Assembly: GCA_947172415.1 (NCBI GenBank)
Contig: OX359195.1
Coordinates: forward strand, 3,137,501-3,201,500
Origin: Chondrosia reniformis
Lineage: Eukaryota > Porifera > Demospongiae > Chondrillida > Chondrillidae
Length of the DNA stretch: 64,000 bases
Direction of reading: 5' to 3'
A program made the translations under genes and the position numbers. Under the pieces are notes generated by a model, which did no database searches, was not told the DNA's origin, and worked only from the letters and a program-made list of their open reading frames with translations. Below are positions 21,602 to 32,368 of the stretch, piece by piece (position 1 is the first letter of the stretch; each line of letters opens with the position of its first letter).

Positions 21602-21663
21602 AAGTATTTCAAGTTTAAAAACCCATGGGGCACCGAGCGCCACCATGCAAACTGAAACTACTT
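21602..21663. repeat. Degenerate hairpin cassette, type A (copy 3)
   Basis: AAGTATTTCAAGTTTAAAAA and AAACTGAAACTACTT are decayed outer arms around GGGGCACCGAGCGCCACC. The downstream 180 bases match 15580-15815 (for example GGAAGAGAAAGCTAATTTTA), showing it belongs to the same larger repeat. Confidence 0.6.
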
Positions 21664-21940
21664 ACTGGTCCTTAGATGTTCAGTTAACCAATTCCAGTCG
21701 TCACATAGTATTAGTAAGCTAGTTTCTAAATCCTTTTTGTTTGTTCAATGTTTAGTGTTAAGGAAGAGAAAGCTAATTTTAATCTAGAAAATGAAACCCA
21801 GCCGAGTGTATGCCATTTTGGTAACAGATATTCCTACAGTGGACTATGTCTAATCCGACCACCCTTGAGATCAGTCAAAGTGGCCTGATTAACGGGGTGG
21901 TCTTTACTCTGTATCAACACTTCACATATATATACATTGT

Positions 21941-22002
21941 CAAGTACTTCGTGTTTAAGAACCCGTGGGGCTTCCGCCCCCCGAATGGACTCAAACTACT
22001 TG
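21941..22002. repeat. GC-rich hairpin cassette, type A (copy 4)
   Basis: CAAGTACTTCGTGTTTA and TGGACTCAAACTACTTG flank GTGGGGCTTCCGCCCCCC. It is the inverse partner of the copy at 20712-20773 within the TIRs of the element 20464-22215. Confidence 0.7.
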
Positions 22003-22215
22003 CCAATGGTCACTTTGTAGTGATTTAATATATATTCTTAATTTTTAACGATTAAGGACCTTTAAGTGTCCAGAACTTTATAAATAATGATGGAAATGGT
22101 TCGTTAACTAAAGCTTCCTGAAAGCCGTCATTAACAAAAACGATATATTGATGTAAAAATTAAGTGTTGTAATAGTTGTGTATGAACACGTATTATATCG
22201 GTCTATATACAGTAT

Positions 22216-22440
22216 ATACAATTTACAATATACTAAGGTAATATAATAAAAAATTAATATACTACACAGTGTAAGTTACTGGCAAATATATAAGGTATTT
22301 AAATTACAATCAAGGACTACACAGTACAAGTTACAAATTTAACACATCCAAGTCACTATGTAATATTAAAATTACTATAAGTACTAACTACACAGTGCAA
22401 ATTACAAATTTAAGGAGACCCAAGTGACCCCTAAGATAAT
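22216..22440. repeat. Short repeats around GTGCAAGTTAC
   Basis: ACTACACAGTGCAAGTTAC or close variants occur at about 22263, 22318 and 22385, spaced ~55-65 bases, with AAATTTAA and CCAAGTGAC between. The same units reappear at 54240-54310 and 55250-55440. Confidence 0.65.
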
Positions 22441-22630
22441 CAGTATTTTAAATAGTATATAGTTGCAGGCTTTGAAATCCAGCTTTCTTAGCTCCCTCAC
22501 AAGGCAAATCAAACCTGCTGTGGTTTTTAGCTGAGACCCCTTTAAGACTGGAACTTTTGTTGATATATGGCATGCAGATGCAACATATTTAGTTTATACT
22601 AAGGTGTGAAAAGGTAATATAATAATAAAA
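22441..22630. repeat. Repeat module flanking retroelement fragment (left copy)
   Basis: This ~190-base stretch (GTTGCAGGCTTTGAAATCC near 22465, GGCATGCAGATGCAACAT near 22568) repeats in the same orientation at 24211-24400. The family-B fragment 22740-24170 lies between. The same module adjoins family-B elements at both ends of 55446-63945. Confidence 0.75.
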
Positions 22631-22739
22631 ATGGCAATATTACAATAATATTTATATAATATAGATATATAGTAAGTAGTTAGTAATATGACAGTTGGTT
22701 CTCTTTATTGAAGATTATAGCTGGATTATTTGCCTGAGT

Positions 22740-24170
22740 TTAGTTGTCCATGGGAACCCTGCCTTCTGCACAGGCAAGGTCAATGGTGTCGCTGGACCAA
22801 GGACATTCAGGGTGATGGCAGGCTGAGCGAGAGCCGCGCAGACACATGACTGCTGATCTCAGCAGCGAGAAGTTGATTCGACATCTTAGCCAATGCACCG
22901 TCTTTCCATATGGCTTGCCATGTTTATCCGTAATGAATGAAGCCAGCCTCTTGTACACCACTGTTGCCATTGTTACCATGCCTCCTGCTGTTGTTTAGAC
23001 TAGTAGTGAGAACAATCAGTACTCTACTTCTCTGATCCTCACCTCATAAGTCCTCTTCTTTTCCATCTCCTGCTTTCAGTAGCACTGAGCTAGGGATGTG
23101 TTGAGGTGGCTTTGCACAAAGGGGTTGAAAACCCTGACATCAAAGAATGTGCGTTGCCTATCTCTCCCCCAGCCACAATGTCTGCGCAAGCTCCATCTTC
23201 CCTGTTGGCAGATTTGTGCTTCAGCTGTTCCTCTGTAACAGCTTGCAGGCAGGGCTCTATGCCAACTCCGTAACAGAATTCACTCATGAGATTGGCTATC
23301 AAGTCCCTGATCTCCTTGTGTCAAATTGATGGAAATCCTCCTCGACTACAGCTGAGTGCATGTTCAATTGTCAGTCTTTGGCCACAGACGCAATAGGATG
23401 GTAAGAGATGTGGATTCCAGCCATATCACAGGCAAAGGGCATCTCTGAAAGCACCTTGGTGCAGAGTGAATCCATGATCGGCAATGGGCAGGGTTGAGAG
23501 CCAGCTTCAGGTCCCCTCCTCTGCAGAGACTGTCATGGCTCTCCACTTTCTGTCAGGCCTTCTCTCTTTGGGTTGTTCTGCAGCCATTGCTTCCTGTTGG
23601 CGGCATATGTAACGTGCAGTATTCTTTGCTCTGATCTGTTCTGATTTAGCCTCAGGTGGGTATTCTTGTGACTGCATCATGATGAGGGCTGCAAGTGGTG
23701 AAGTGATCTTCTCACTTGTTCTGCATTGACTTGCTGCTTGGCAGGATGAATAAATGATGCCAAGTCCCGAAAAGACGAACTAGAAGTGCCATCAGAACTC
23801 TGTCCATGTCATTGAAGGCATTCTGGCCTGTGATGGCTGGTAGGAGAACATTGCGGATGGCATCTCCTCCAGTGGTCTGAATAGGTCTCCAGTATTTGGA
23901 ACTCTCCTGGCCAGGTAGGTCCATTTGCTGATGAGACCATTGTGAGGGCTGCATAGGCAGCTTGTGGTTTGGTGGTTGCGAAGGTTGATAGACGCTCTAC
24001 CTCACTGACCCATTCAGTTACCTTCCATTGAACATAACTTTCTACAAAAGCATGTTTGCCAAGGGCTGCTCCTAGGTGTCTCTTTCCTTCCATGGTGATG
24101 GCTACCCCTGTTTCTTTTGAAATATGGTGCTTGCTTCCTCAGGTTTGCTCTCTTTGACTATGAGTCATGT
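22740..24170 (-). pseudogene. Retroelement family B, C-terminal part, degenerate
   Basis: Reading 24170 to 22740 on the minus strand gives successive pieces of one protein in shifting frames: RHLGAALGKHAFVESYVQWK and VTEWVSEVERLSTFATTKPQ (24093-23980), AITGQNAFNDMDRVLMALLV (about 23840), NLMSEFCYGVGIEPCLQAV (about 23290), EDGACADIVAG and finally LLRSAVMCLRGSRSA (about 22820). This order is that of a retroelement polyprotein common in marine invertebrates, with an RT of the YLDD type and a C-terminal domain that I read as restriction-like nuclease. That class is recalled, not tested. Many frameshifts and stops; dead. Confidence 0.65.
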
Positions 24171-24210
24171 CTTGGATGCATTAGGGTAGTAACCGTAGTC
24201 TGGTCCCAGC

Positions 24211-24400
24211 TCAGTATTTTAAATTGTATACAGTTGCAGGCTTTGAAATCCAGTATTCTTAGCTCCCTCACAAGGCAAATTGAACCTGCTGTGGTTATTA
24301 GCTGAGACCCCTTTAAGACTGGAACCTTTGTTGATATATGGCATGCAGATGCAACATCTTCAGTCTATACTAAGGTGTGAAAAGGTAATTGATAGGCCAT
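24211..24400. repeat. Repeat module flanking retroelement fragment (right copy)
   Basis: Near-identical to 22441-22630 in the same orientation (CAGTATTTTAAATTG start, GGCATGCAGATGCAACATCT near the end). It continues into forward repeat-family sequence to ~24620. Confidence 0.75.
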
Positions 24401-24870
24401 GTGTCCTACCTTGCAATTGGTTGCTCTGTATCCAATACTACTCTCTATGCCGTCGTTGAGGAAGCCTGCAACTATATATACTATTTAAATTACTGATTAT
24501 CCTAGGGGTCACTTGGATCTCTTTAAATTTGTAACTTGTACTGTGTAGTACTTGTTTGTAATATTGACATTAAATTTATATATGCCAGTAACCTGCACTG
24601 TGTAGTGTACTTGAGTGTAATTAGCTAGCAAAGTATGTCATTCGCTATGAGAAATTTCATTATGAGATTCTACTGTATGTACACATGGATAATGTACACA
24701 CATGGATTTGAAATAAAGCCTTGTTGAATGTCAGCAACATGAATTTTCTAATTCTGGACCTTTCAACCCAGAGGTCTTCATCAGCAATACATGAGGAAAG
24801 AGAATACAAGTTAGTATAAATAGGAAATTAGTAAATTCATGTGCTGGCACTCAACAAGGTTTTATTCTCA
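24400..24870. repeat. Repeat-family remnants
   Basis: GTAACTTGTACTGTGTAGTA and AGTAACCTGCACTGTGTAGT (24528-24610) belong to the local noncoding family. The rest, including a short AACAAGG/GTTGAAT-type inverted match at 24715-24860 (CCTTGTTGAATGTCAGCA versus TGCTGGCACTCAACAAGG), is unassigned. Confidence 0.45.
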
Positions 24871-25535
24871 TTATGATACACATAGATAAGGAAAATATTA
24901 ACAGATAACGTAAGAAGAGAAGACAGAGCTTAAGTTACCAAAGTAATACGGTTAACCAAACGAATTCAGTCTTTCGCATCAATATAGGAACAACTCTGCC
25001 TCAAACTTGACAGGAACGTATACAAAATCACCTTATCTAACCTTCATAACAACTCACCTGTTCGGTAGCTCCTTCTCGTAAGAGAGTATCGACTTGTCAT
25101 AGCCATTCACAAAAGGATGATCTTCTTATTCAATGATGAGGTAACATTTATGCAACGTCTAAGATTCAAAAACTGTGCCTGTACGGAGCGACATACGAAG
25201 GTGTTGGTGAAGCAATACAAAAACATCATAAAACATCACCCGATTGCACAATCATAATCTTTAATTTTTCAATATATCTTGATTATTTTGCAATTTTAAT
25301 TAAACAAAATTTTGCCAGATGTTTGTTATAAACATGTACCATGATATATGTTGGTTTCAAAGTGACCTGACAAATTGAAAAAATTATCAATATAACACAT
25401 GGTTTCAGTATAAATTTCCTATAGCTTCTCTATAGTCTAATGGCATTTTATATGCGACTATGTCCTCCATTTCTACCAAACGGAGGCCTAAATATAATCC
25501 CTTAATTTAAAATGAGTTTTATAACCTAACATTAT
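24870..25535 (+). repeat. Noncoding ~1.2-kb repeat family, partial divergent copy
   Basis: Contains in order GAAGAGAAGACAGAGCTTAA, TAACCTTCATAACAACTCAC, TCGTAAGAGAGTATCGACTT, AACATGTACCATGATATATG and CAAACGGAGGCCTAAATA, matching 17340-18150 with more substitutions. It is an older copy. Confidence 0.7.
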
Positions 25536-25545
25536 GATAATATGC

Positions 25546-25640
25546 CTGTAGCTCTAGACTGTCTCCAGCTAGCTGAAGGCTGTATGAATTTAGCTGTGGA
25601 CTCTATTCATTTTGCTGTGGACTGTAGCCATATACCTTTA
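25546..25640 (+). repeat. Outlying piece of the 21-bp minisatellite
   Basis: About four units of the CTGTATCCATCTAGCTGTAG type (here GACTGTCTCCAGCTAGCTGA, GGCTGTATGAATTTAGCTGT) occur 19 kb from the main array at 44.6-49.2 kb. Confidence 0.65.
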
Positions 25641-25768
25641 AGTCTAACCTCAATTAGCCTTTCACACCTTTTTGACTACTACGCATGTGCAACTCCACGT
25701 GTAAAGCATTATGCTCGTATAGCGTTTAGACATATTATTGCACAATTATTGGAAGCAATAATTGCTTT

Positions 25769-25836
25769 GTCAGATATTCGTCTTGAAGAACTGTCAGATA
25801 TTCGTCTGAAGAACTCTGTCAGATATTCGTCCTGAT
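25769..25836 (+). repeat. Three tandem copies of a ~22-base unit
   Basis: TGTCAGATATTCGTCTTGAA repeats three times (starts near 25769, 25793, 25816). A frame through it (LSDIRLEELSDIRL) is probably a by-product. Confidence 0.7.
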
Positions 25837-26378
25837 GTTCACCTTGTAAGTATTATACTTTATGAAATACATTAAGTTACTCTACTAAGCTACTAAATAT
25901 TTCCAGAAAACAAATATGGTTTTTTGCAAACTGCCCCCATTTCAAGTTTTTATAACCTTGAAGGATTTGATATAAAATCACAATCGCATAAGCGTATCTC
26001 AGACATGTCATTCTGTAGAGATATAAAGTTTTCTTCTGAATTATTTATCTTTATTTTTATTACTTAATTGCTAACCATACATTCACTTTCTTATTATTTG
26101 TGTATAATGATAGTTACATGAGCATGCCGCCTGAACCAAAATTGATAATGCTTAACACATTAAGTGATGAAGGAAGATGCAAACAGAATTTAATAAAATG
26201 ACAACTACCAAGGATGATATATTGCTGAAAAATGTAGTTATAAGAAATCTGACGTCCCTTTCAACTATTATTGCACATGAAGACAAAATATAATGATTAT
26301 TTGTAACATTATGCCCACATTTGAACATACATGAATTTACAATAGTGCATGGTTATGCGCTCTGTAAATTGATTACAG

Positions 26379-27219
26379 GAATATGAAGAACAGTTTGGTC
26401 AGGAGTTGGAGCTGAATGCTAGTATTAATTCATATGTCAAGTCCTATGAACTTGCCTTCAACGGTCCAAACACCATTCGATACCAGTTAGGTGTTCATGA
26501 CCAAAGCTTTGATGAAGAAGGTAAATTAAGTACAGCTCCATAGCTACTAGTGAGTGCAGTAGTGTTAACATCACATACATACACTAATATAACTTTTGAT
26601 ACAATCAGAAATCATGTTTATTTTATATGTCATTACTCTATGGTGTTTTGTGTGTATGCATTGTTTTCATTATAGCCTTTGTACAGGTGTAATGCAATTA
26701 ACTCCCTATATATAATTCATTTTGTTTTTGTGTCTCTTTAAAACATTATTGTGTTCTGTAGTGTGACCTTTAATGAAACTTCTGACTTGACAGAAGTACA
26801 GAGAGTGAGATTGGAGCTTCTGAATATAAAATGTCTTCAGCTCCTCCGAGCAATAATTTACAATGAAATCAAAAGGATTGACCTTCAAGGAAATATCAGC
26901 CAGCAAGCAAACATCAAAGGAAATTGAGCAACCTCTCTCTGTTGACAGTGGAAATGGTTCAGAGACCAAAAGCCTTGGTCTTAGTAGTCCTATTGAGGTT
27001 GAAGATTTGATTGAAATGGATGTGCAAGGTGTCAAAATAGCAGAAGGCTCTGATGAAGATGAGAGTGACAAACCAGCATGTAAAACTATAATCGCACATT
27101 CAGACAGTGTTTCCAGTACCAAGCTAAAACCAAAAGGAAAGAGAAAATCTAGTGAAATGTGTAGTGATTGTCCTACTATAACTCTGGTGTCTAAGAGGTG
27201 TAAATCAGAAGACACTTAA
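26379..27219 (+). CDS. Unrecognised gene, at least two exons, frame conflict
   Basis: Exon 26379-26520 (acceptor GATTACAG, donor GTAAAT) reads EYEEQFGQELELNASINSYV and LGVHDQSFDEE, phase 1. It joins in phase to 26794 onward (acceptor TTGACAG), VQRVRLELLNIKCLQLLRAI and YNEIKRIDLQGNI, but that frame stops at 26925-26927. A second frame over the same exon, 26863-27219, continues as SVDSGNGSETKSLGL, then an acidic stretch (EGSDEDESDK) and a basic end (KPKGKRKSSE), stop at 27217-27219, and looks like a natural disordered tail. A single-base frameshift near 26875-26900, real or a sequence error, would explain this. The first part is helical and looks host-like. I cannot name the family. Confidence 0.5.
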
Positions 27220-28600
27220 TGTAACTGCCCTAACTGTATGTCAACACCCTATTGCATATAGTTTCCCATTTCACCCTTACTTATACAAATTTATAACCCT
27301 TTTTTATTTGGATTTGAAGGTGTAAGAACAATAAAATCAAATCCAGCTGTCACTGACAACTTGTACCATTCACAGTATTGGTTCAAAGTTCATATGGTAC
27401 TAGACAAAAAAGTCTTTCCAATGGGCCAGATTACCTAATACAAACAGTGGGTTTTAATTAGGGTTAGAAGGGGGATGAGTGGGTTGGAATGTTAATTGTG
27501 TATATATAGGAATTGATTTTTTTAGTTGTTATGTTTGAAGGTCTTCTGTAACTTTCAGAGAGACAACCTGACTATATGTACTGGCAACAAGGAGTGGCAT
27601 GAGTGTCTAACAGACTGGTTGGAATGTTAATTTTGTATACCTATGAATTTAATTTTCATTTGTTTGTGCTGTTCATTTCTTGCTCAGTGGCTGAGTTTGC
27701 ACATATATATATATACATGGAGTAGTAATTCAGCTATTGAACCTGGACAGTTTTACGTCATACATCTTTTTCCTCTGGAGAACTTCAGTAATCCCTTTTG
27801 GGACTTTTAAAGGCAAATGTTCCACAGAAGAAATAGATGCATAGGTGAACCCCTATAATCTGGAAAAGGTCAATTGCATTCAGGTGACAATAGTAAGTGG
27901 AAAACCCACAAGTGTGAAGGGCCTGCCCAACTTAAGCCATAGACTAACCATATAAAAGGTCCACAATGACCAATGTATATGGACAGGTAATGATCCAGTG
28001 CTATACAAAAATACAATGCAAAAACATTGTAAGTATGAATAAATATATATTCTATTCCAGCTGTCACTGACCTTGTTATTCCACAAAACTATAGCATACA
28101 CATGTACACTGGCAAACAGAGACAACCTGAACCATTCACAATCACAAGCTGAGAAAGAGAAAACTTTGTACTTTATTGTCAGTATATTGAAATGTAAATA
28201 AGGCTGTTATCACTACAGTATCAAAAATCTGCCTTTCAGCTTTGTGTGACCAAAATGGACATGTAACCTAATAAACTAAACATACAAGTCAGTACAAAAA
28301 ACATAGCTAGTATCTTAAATTGTAATAAGTATGAATGTGTAAACACTCAAAGATTATTCTATTTCAGCTGCCACTGAGCTTAATAGCTATTTGGTTAAGG
28401 CTAACTTTCAAATGTCCAACTTAGTCTATATAGGAAGATTAATCTGTATCTTCGCTATACATGTACAGCATATCCTGAGGTGCGGCTTCTATTCGAGAGC
28501 GGCGTCTGATCGAGCGAATACGGTAAATGACTGATTATCATCCGCCATTGTAATGAATTTCGCAATGGGTTAGGAACTTCCTCCAATCAGAATTGAGGCT
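27220..28600. other. Noncoding stretch
   Basis: AT-rich, no convincing exons. A phrase CAGCTGTCACTGAC recurs at 27344 and 28060 and a variant at 28368, and GAGACAACCTGA at 27563 and 28117, hinting at old duplications. 28480-28540 holds GC-richer sequence (GCGGCTTCTATTCGAGAGCG) that is the edge of an older repeat cut by the pogo insertion. Confidence 0.4.
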
Positions 28601-28605
28601 ATGTA

Positions 28606-29103
28606 GAGCCCGGCATCATAATTCGGCCACCATGAGAATTCGGCCGGGCGTTCTCCACAGCCAAGCGCATTCAGGCCTTTAAACTCGGCACAGATGTAGA
28701 GTGGGACACTGTCAACTAAGACCGAAAAAAAGAGGATTGTAGCTCCTTTCCTTATTGCACTAGACGGAAGAGAACGAAGTGGCCGAAATAATATGAATTC
28801 GGCCGGAAGTCATTAGAATTCGGCCACCGGCTTTTTCTTCACAGAAACGCATTTGTTTGGACAGCTGATTTTATAGATATTAAGCCACATCCCTGTCCTA
28901 CTCACAGGAGCATCTTGAGATTATAACGTTTGATCAGCACACGGAGTGCTTAGCGATAAGAGGCCTGGGTAGAGGGATGAGAATTTGGCCACCCTAAAAC
29001 TGGAAATCTTTCCAGGTTTTTAGCTCCTTGAACAGTAAAAGTAATTAAAATAGTATTTACGACAATTCTAGGTCATGTGAACGCACCTTCCATTACTCAG
29101 AAT
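28606..29103. repeat. pogo left TIR with repeated GAATTCGGCC motifs
   Basis: The arm carries AATTCGGCC at 28620-28628, GAATTCGGCC at 28636, 28795 and 28816, an inverted TTTCGGCCAC form near 28779-28788, and GAATTTGGCC at 28981. The mirror set is in the right arm. Clustered subterminal motifs are typical transposase binding sites; here the function is inferred. Confidence 0.85.
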
Positions 29104-29695
29104 GGATAATGCCATCATATCGAGCTTGATCTACTATAACGCTAAATCGCCATTTTTATTTCGGTCGGAAAAACGCACGAGATCCCTTCTCTGGCCGAGA
29201 AGAGAGTCTGTGAACTTTTACTGGCTTGCTTGACCTGTTCTTCAATCCCTGCGCCTATCATTCATTCGGTATGCTGATTTTCCTATGACATGTATATATT
29301 TGAGCTGCAGCAAAGTGAAGGTGCATGGCCTATAGAATCTAGTAGTGCGAAAATCATGAGGTTGGTTTGAGACTATATAGTTAAATGTCTATTCAGCTTT
29401 GCACGATGTACAGATGAATGAGTAGGCAGCAGCTTTTCTATACGGAATGCCTGTGCAGGCACAATGGTACCATATGTGGCAGGTTTGGCACTCAATCCAG
29501 CATGTGGCTTTTGGATGGCAGCAAGTCTTTGCCTCACATGAAATGTGAGTCCTGGTAATCCTAGTAGTAGTAGTAGTAGTAATAGTGCCTATGAGTGGAG
29601 TAAAGAAAAGAATTGCATTTGGCTATGCATGAGGAAAATACTAGCATGGGTTTTAGCAAGGAGATGATTTGCATGCATGCAAAACATCTATATGT

Positions 29696-32368
29696 TTAAG
29701 GATGACAAATATATTTTGAGAGAGTGCTATATATAGGCATACATGCACACGCTGTTATGTATGCGAAATATATACCTATTGATGTACCTTGTTGTGCCTC
29801 TTTCACCTTTGCTCTCCTTTTTTGTTCATCTTTCTTCAGAATCTGCTTTTCTTCTGTCTTTCTTCTTTCATCCTGTTCCTTCTCTTCTGCCTTTTTTCTC
29901 TTTTGCTCCTTCTCTTCTGCTATCTTCAATTTCTTCTGCTCCCAGTCAAACAATTCCTGCCTGCATTGTTCCCTTGTTAGAACTCGGGCCCCTCTGGCAT
30001 ATTTCCCAATCTTTCTTTGTGCAGGTGGAGTCAGTGGCTGGAGAATCCTCTGAAGGATGGATTTTGGTGGTCTGCAGTTTGACTTCTGTGTATCTGCCTG
30101 ACAAGTTGTAGATGGCAATGTAGATAGCCACTGTGAATACCTTGGATCAGGAAGGTCATACCCCTCTTCTAGACGTACCTGAAACTGTCTCTTTTCTGTT
30201 GAGGTAAATGAGAGAGGAAGAGAAGAGGTTACTGGGGTCTTCCTGAGCATCATCGAGGCTGTACTTGTTCTGTCTTGTGTGGGCAATGGAAGTGGCTGTG
30301 GCGTATTCAATGCTGATGGCTGTGGTGTTTTTTGTACACAGTGCTCTTTCACCTTCTTTGCTCTCCTTTTTTGTTCATCTTTCTTCTGCTTTTCTTCTGT
30401 CTTTCTTCTTTCATCCTGTTCCTTTACTTCTGCCTTCTTTCTTTTCTGCTCCTTTACTTCTTCTGCCCTCTTTCTTTTCTGTTCCTTGGTTTCTGCTGCC
30501 TTTTTTCTCTTTTGCTCCTTCTCTTCTGCTATCTTCAATTTCTTCTGCTCCCTGTCAAACAATTCCTGCCTGCATTGTTCCCTTGTTAGGACTCGGGCCC
30601 CTCTGGCATATTTCCCAATCTTTCTTTGTGCAGGTGGAGTCAGTGGCTGGAGAATCCTCTGAAGGATGGATTTTGGTGGTCTGCAGTTTGACTTCTGTGT
30701 ATCTGCCTGACAAGTTGTAGATGGCAATGTAGATAGCCACTGTGAATACCTTGGATCAGGAAGGTCATACCCCTCTTCTAGACGTACCTGAAACTGTCTC
30801 TTTTCTGTTGAGGTAAATGAGAGAGGAAGAGAAGAGGTTACTGGGGTCTTCCTGAGCATTATCGAGGCTGTACCTGTTCTGTCTTGTGTGGGCAATGGAA
30901 GTGGCTGTGGCGTATTCAGTGCTGATGGCTGTGGTGTTTTTTGTACACAGTGCTGGGAGGACTGGACTCGAGGGGTGCAGAAGGGAACATAAGGCACTGG
31001 GATGGATGAGGACTCCTGAGATTGAACATCATTTGTGAGTGCAGCTGGAAGTTTTCCCAGTACTTTATCTCTATTTGTAGGGTAGACACCTACTTCCCTA
31101 AAAGATGCTATAATATTTTGCATGGACATTCCCTGTACCCAAGCTGAGTGAAAAATTGAAGAAAAGTTGTATCGATTAACAACTTTTCCTGGATTGCGGC
31201 TACAGAAAAGATGGCATTCTTCTCCCCAGTACCTCTTTAGAGAACTAAAGGTGCAGCCATCTAATGGCTGCAGTAGATGTGTTGTGTGGGGAGGGAGGCA
31301 AAATATAATAATGCCTTCTTTGGATGCAATGCGCAGCAGCTCCAGTTGGTAATGTGATGAATGGCCATCGAGTAAGAGGAGAATTGGTCGAACTGGGGGA
31401 GCATGGAGAAGGAAGAGATTTTTAAACCACTCCTCAAACAGTTCTGAATCCATCCAACCACTGTTAGAAAGGCCATAGAAGGTGCCAGGCACTTCTCCAA
31501 CAGCCATATCAGGATTCAGAGACTTGCGATCAAACACAACCATTGGTGGGATGCTGTACCCAGCTGCACTTGCACAAGCTAAAACTGTGATTTGGGACTT
31601 ATTGCCACCTGCAATGGAGTAAGGATGTTTTTGGCCAACACCTGCAACAACCTTTCCTGGCTTGTGTGTTAGAGGCATTCCTGTCTCATCACAGTTGAAG
31701 ATTTGAGCTGGCCGATCAGTGAGCCCATTTTCAAGTAAAGTCTCTTCCAATAAGTCAAAATATCTATGGAAGACATCAGGATTGGTTGCCACAGCCCGTG
31801 CGTATGAAATTGGCTCTGCGTGTCTCAAAGTAAGCTTAGGATGTCTTTTCAGATAGGAGTCCCACCAGCCCTTTGTCACTTCTACATTAGCATTTTGAGC
31901 ATCAAGGATTTGTTGCACAATAGCTAGTACCTCCTTACGTGATTTTGCATAACCAATGGAGGCACAGCCAACAAGGAACTCTGCCAGCCTGCTCTCTTCC
32001 TCATCTGTCAGCAATCTATGACCACTTTTGGCACTCAGGCTGATCTTACCAGATACCCTATCTTGTAAGGTTGTCCTTGGCACACCATACACCTCAGAAG
32101 CTCTGCGAATGCTCATTTCCTTTCCCTTCACTGCTTCAAAAGCTTTTAGCATATTCTTATCATTATAGCTGCGGTATTTTTGTGGGCGATCACTCATGGA
32201 CAAACATTGAGACACCACAGGAGTTCTGCAAGAGGTTGATCTAATAACACGTGACTGCAAAGGCTTTGACTGATCATGCATGAGAGGTAGTGAAGCTGCC
32301 ATGTCTGAAATGAGAGGAATTGTATTGTTATGTATAAATGGTAACACTTGTGCAGTAATCGTATTCAT
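29696..32368 (-). CDS. pogo transposase with duplicated coiled C-terminus
   Basis: 890 residues, no breaks. Residues ~64-108: psq-type helix-turn-helix (RSYNDKNMLKAFEAVKG, ASEVYGVPRTTLQDRV). Residues ~118-188: CENP-B-type DNA-binding domain (LTDEEESRLAEFLVGC, GWWDSYLKRHPKL). Residues ~222-375: DDE_1 catalytic core with D227 (FNCDETGMP), D334 (LLLLDGHSSH) and D370 (THLLQPLDG), the DD35D spacing of pogo. After ~450 the protein repeats itself: ~200 residues beginning HCVQKTPQPSALNTPQ, containing FQVRLEEGYDLPDPRYSQWL and a Lys/Glu/Gln-rich coil (KEQKRKKAE), occur twice in tandem (DNA unit ~609 bp, 30344-30952 and the shorter 29795-30343). Most pogo transposases are 450-650 residues, so the tail is unusually long. 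Start chosen as the first ATG; M58 is an alternative. Confidence 0.9.
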   Translation of the reverse strand: MNTITAQVLPFIHNNTIPLISDMAASLPLMHDQSKPLQSRVIRSTSCRTPVVSQCLSMSDRPQKYRSYNDKNMLKAFEAVKGKEMSIRRASEVYGVPRTTLQDRVSGKISLSAKSGHRLLTDEEESRLAEFLVGCASIGYAKSRKEVLAIVQQILDAQNANVEVTKGWWDSYLKRHPKLTLRHAEPISYARAVATNPDVFHRYFDLLEETLLENGLTDRPAQIFNCDETGMPLTHKPGKVVAGVGQKHPYSIAGGNKSQITVLACASAAGYSIPPMVVFDRKSLNPDMAVGEVPGTFYGLSNSGWMDSELFEEWFKNLFLLHAPPVRPILLLLDGHSSHYQLELLRIASKEGIIIFCLPPHTTHLLQPLDGCTFSSLKRYWGEECHLFCSRNPGKVVNRYNFSSIFHSAWVQGMSMQNIIASFREVGVYPTNRDKVLGKLPAALTNDVQSQESSSIPVPYVPFCTPRVQSSQHCVQKTPQPSALNTPQPLPLPTQDRTGTASIMLRKTPVTSSLPLSFTSTEKRQFQVRLEEGYDLPDPRYSQWLSTLPSTTCQADTQKSNCRPPKSILQRILQPLTPPAQRKIGKYARGARVLTREQCRQELFDREQKKLKIAEEKEQKRKKAAETKEQKRKRAEEVKEQKRKKAEVKEQDERRKTEEKQKKDEQKRRAKKVKEHCVQKTPQPSALNTPQPLPLPTQDRTSTASMMLRKTPVTSSLPLSFTSTEKRQFQVRLEEGYDLPDPRYSQWLSTLPSTTCQADTQKSNCRPPKSILQRILQPLTPPAQRKIGKYARGARVLTREQCRQELFDWEQKKLKIAEEKEQKRKKAEEKEQDERRKTEEKQILKKDEQKRRAKVKEAQQGTSIGIYFAYITACACMPIYSTLSKYICHP

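Larger units (their letters stand above)
20464..22215. mobile_element. TIR element ~1.75 kb with hairpins near both ends
   Basis: About 250 bases from ~20480 to 20773 (TAATACGAGTTCATATGC, CGTTTTTGCAAATGGCAGC, AAGCTTTAGTTAACGAAGC) recur inverted at ~21941-22210. Each arm includes a type-A hairpin. The interior carries a LINE RT remnant on the minus strand (20807-21190) and another type-A hairpin repeat (21602-21845). No transposase is seen, so it is nonautonomous or a chance pairing of repeats. Confidence 0.55.

Noticed and set aside
22263-22440. Regular GTGCAAGTTAC spacing as a CRISPR-like array
   Set aside because: The context is eukaryotic, the spacers are themselves repeats, and the unit length varies; it is a dispersed-repeat remnant.
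22740-22979. Frame 22740-22979 as an independent small gene
   Set aside because: It matches the C-terminal segment of family B seen at 63517-63860 and continues a degenerate element upstream.
27342-28390. Repeated CAGCTGTCACTGAC phrases as exon starts of a duplicated gene
   Set aside because: No open frame of useful length follows the phrases and there are no matching donors.
29724-30720. Several plus-strand frames rich in Leu, Phe and Ser over the transposase tail
   Set aside because: They are the antisense of the Lys/Glu-rich coil of the pogo transposase and duplicate with it.
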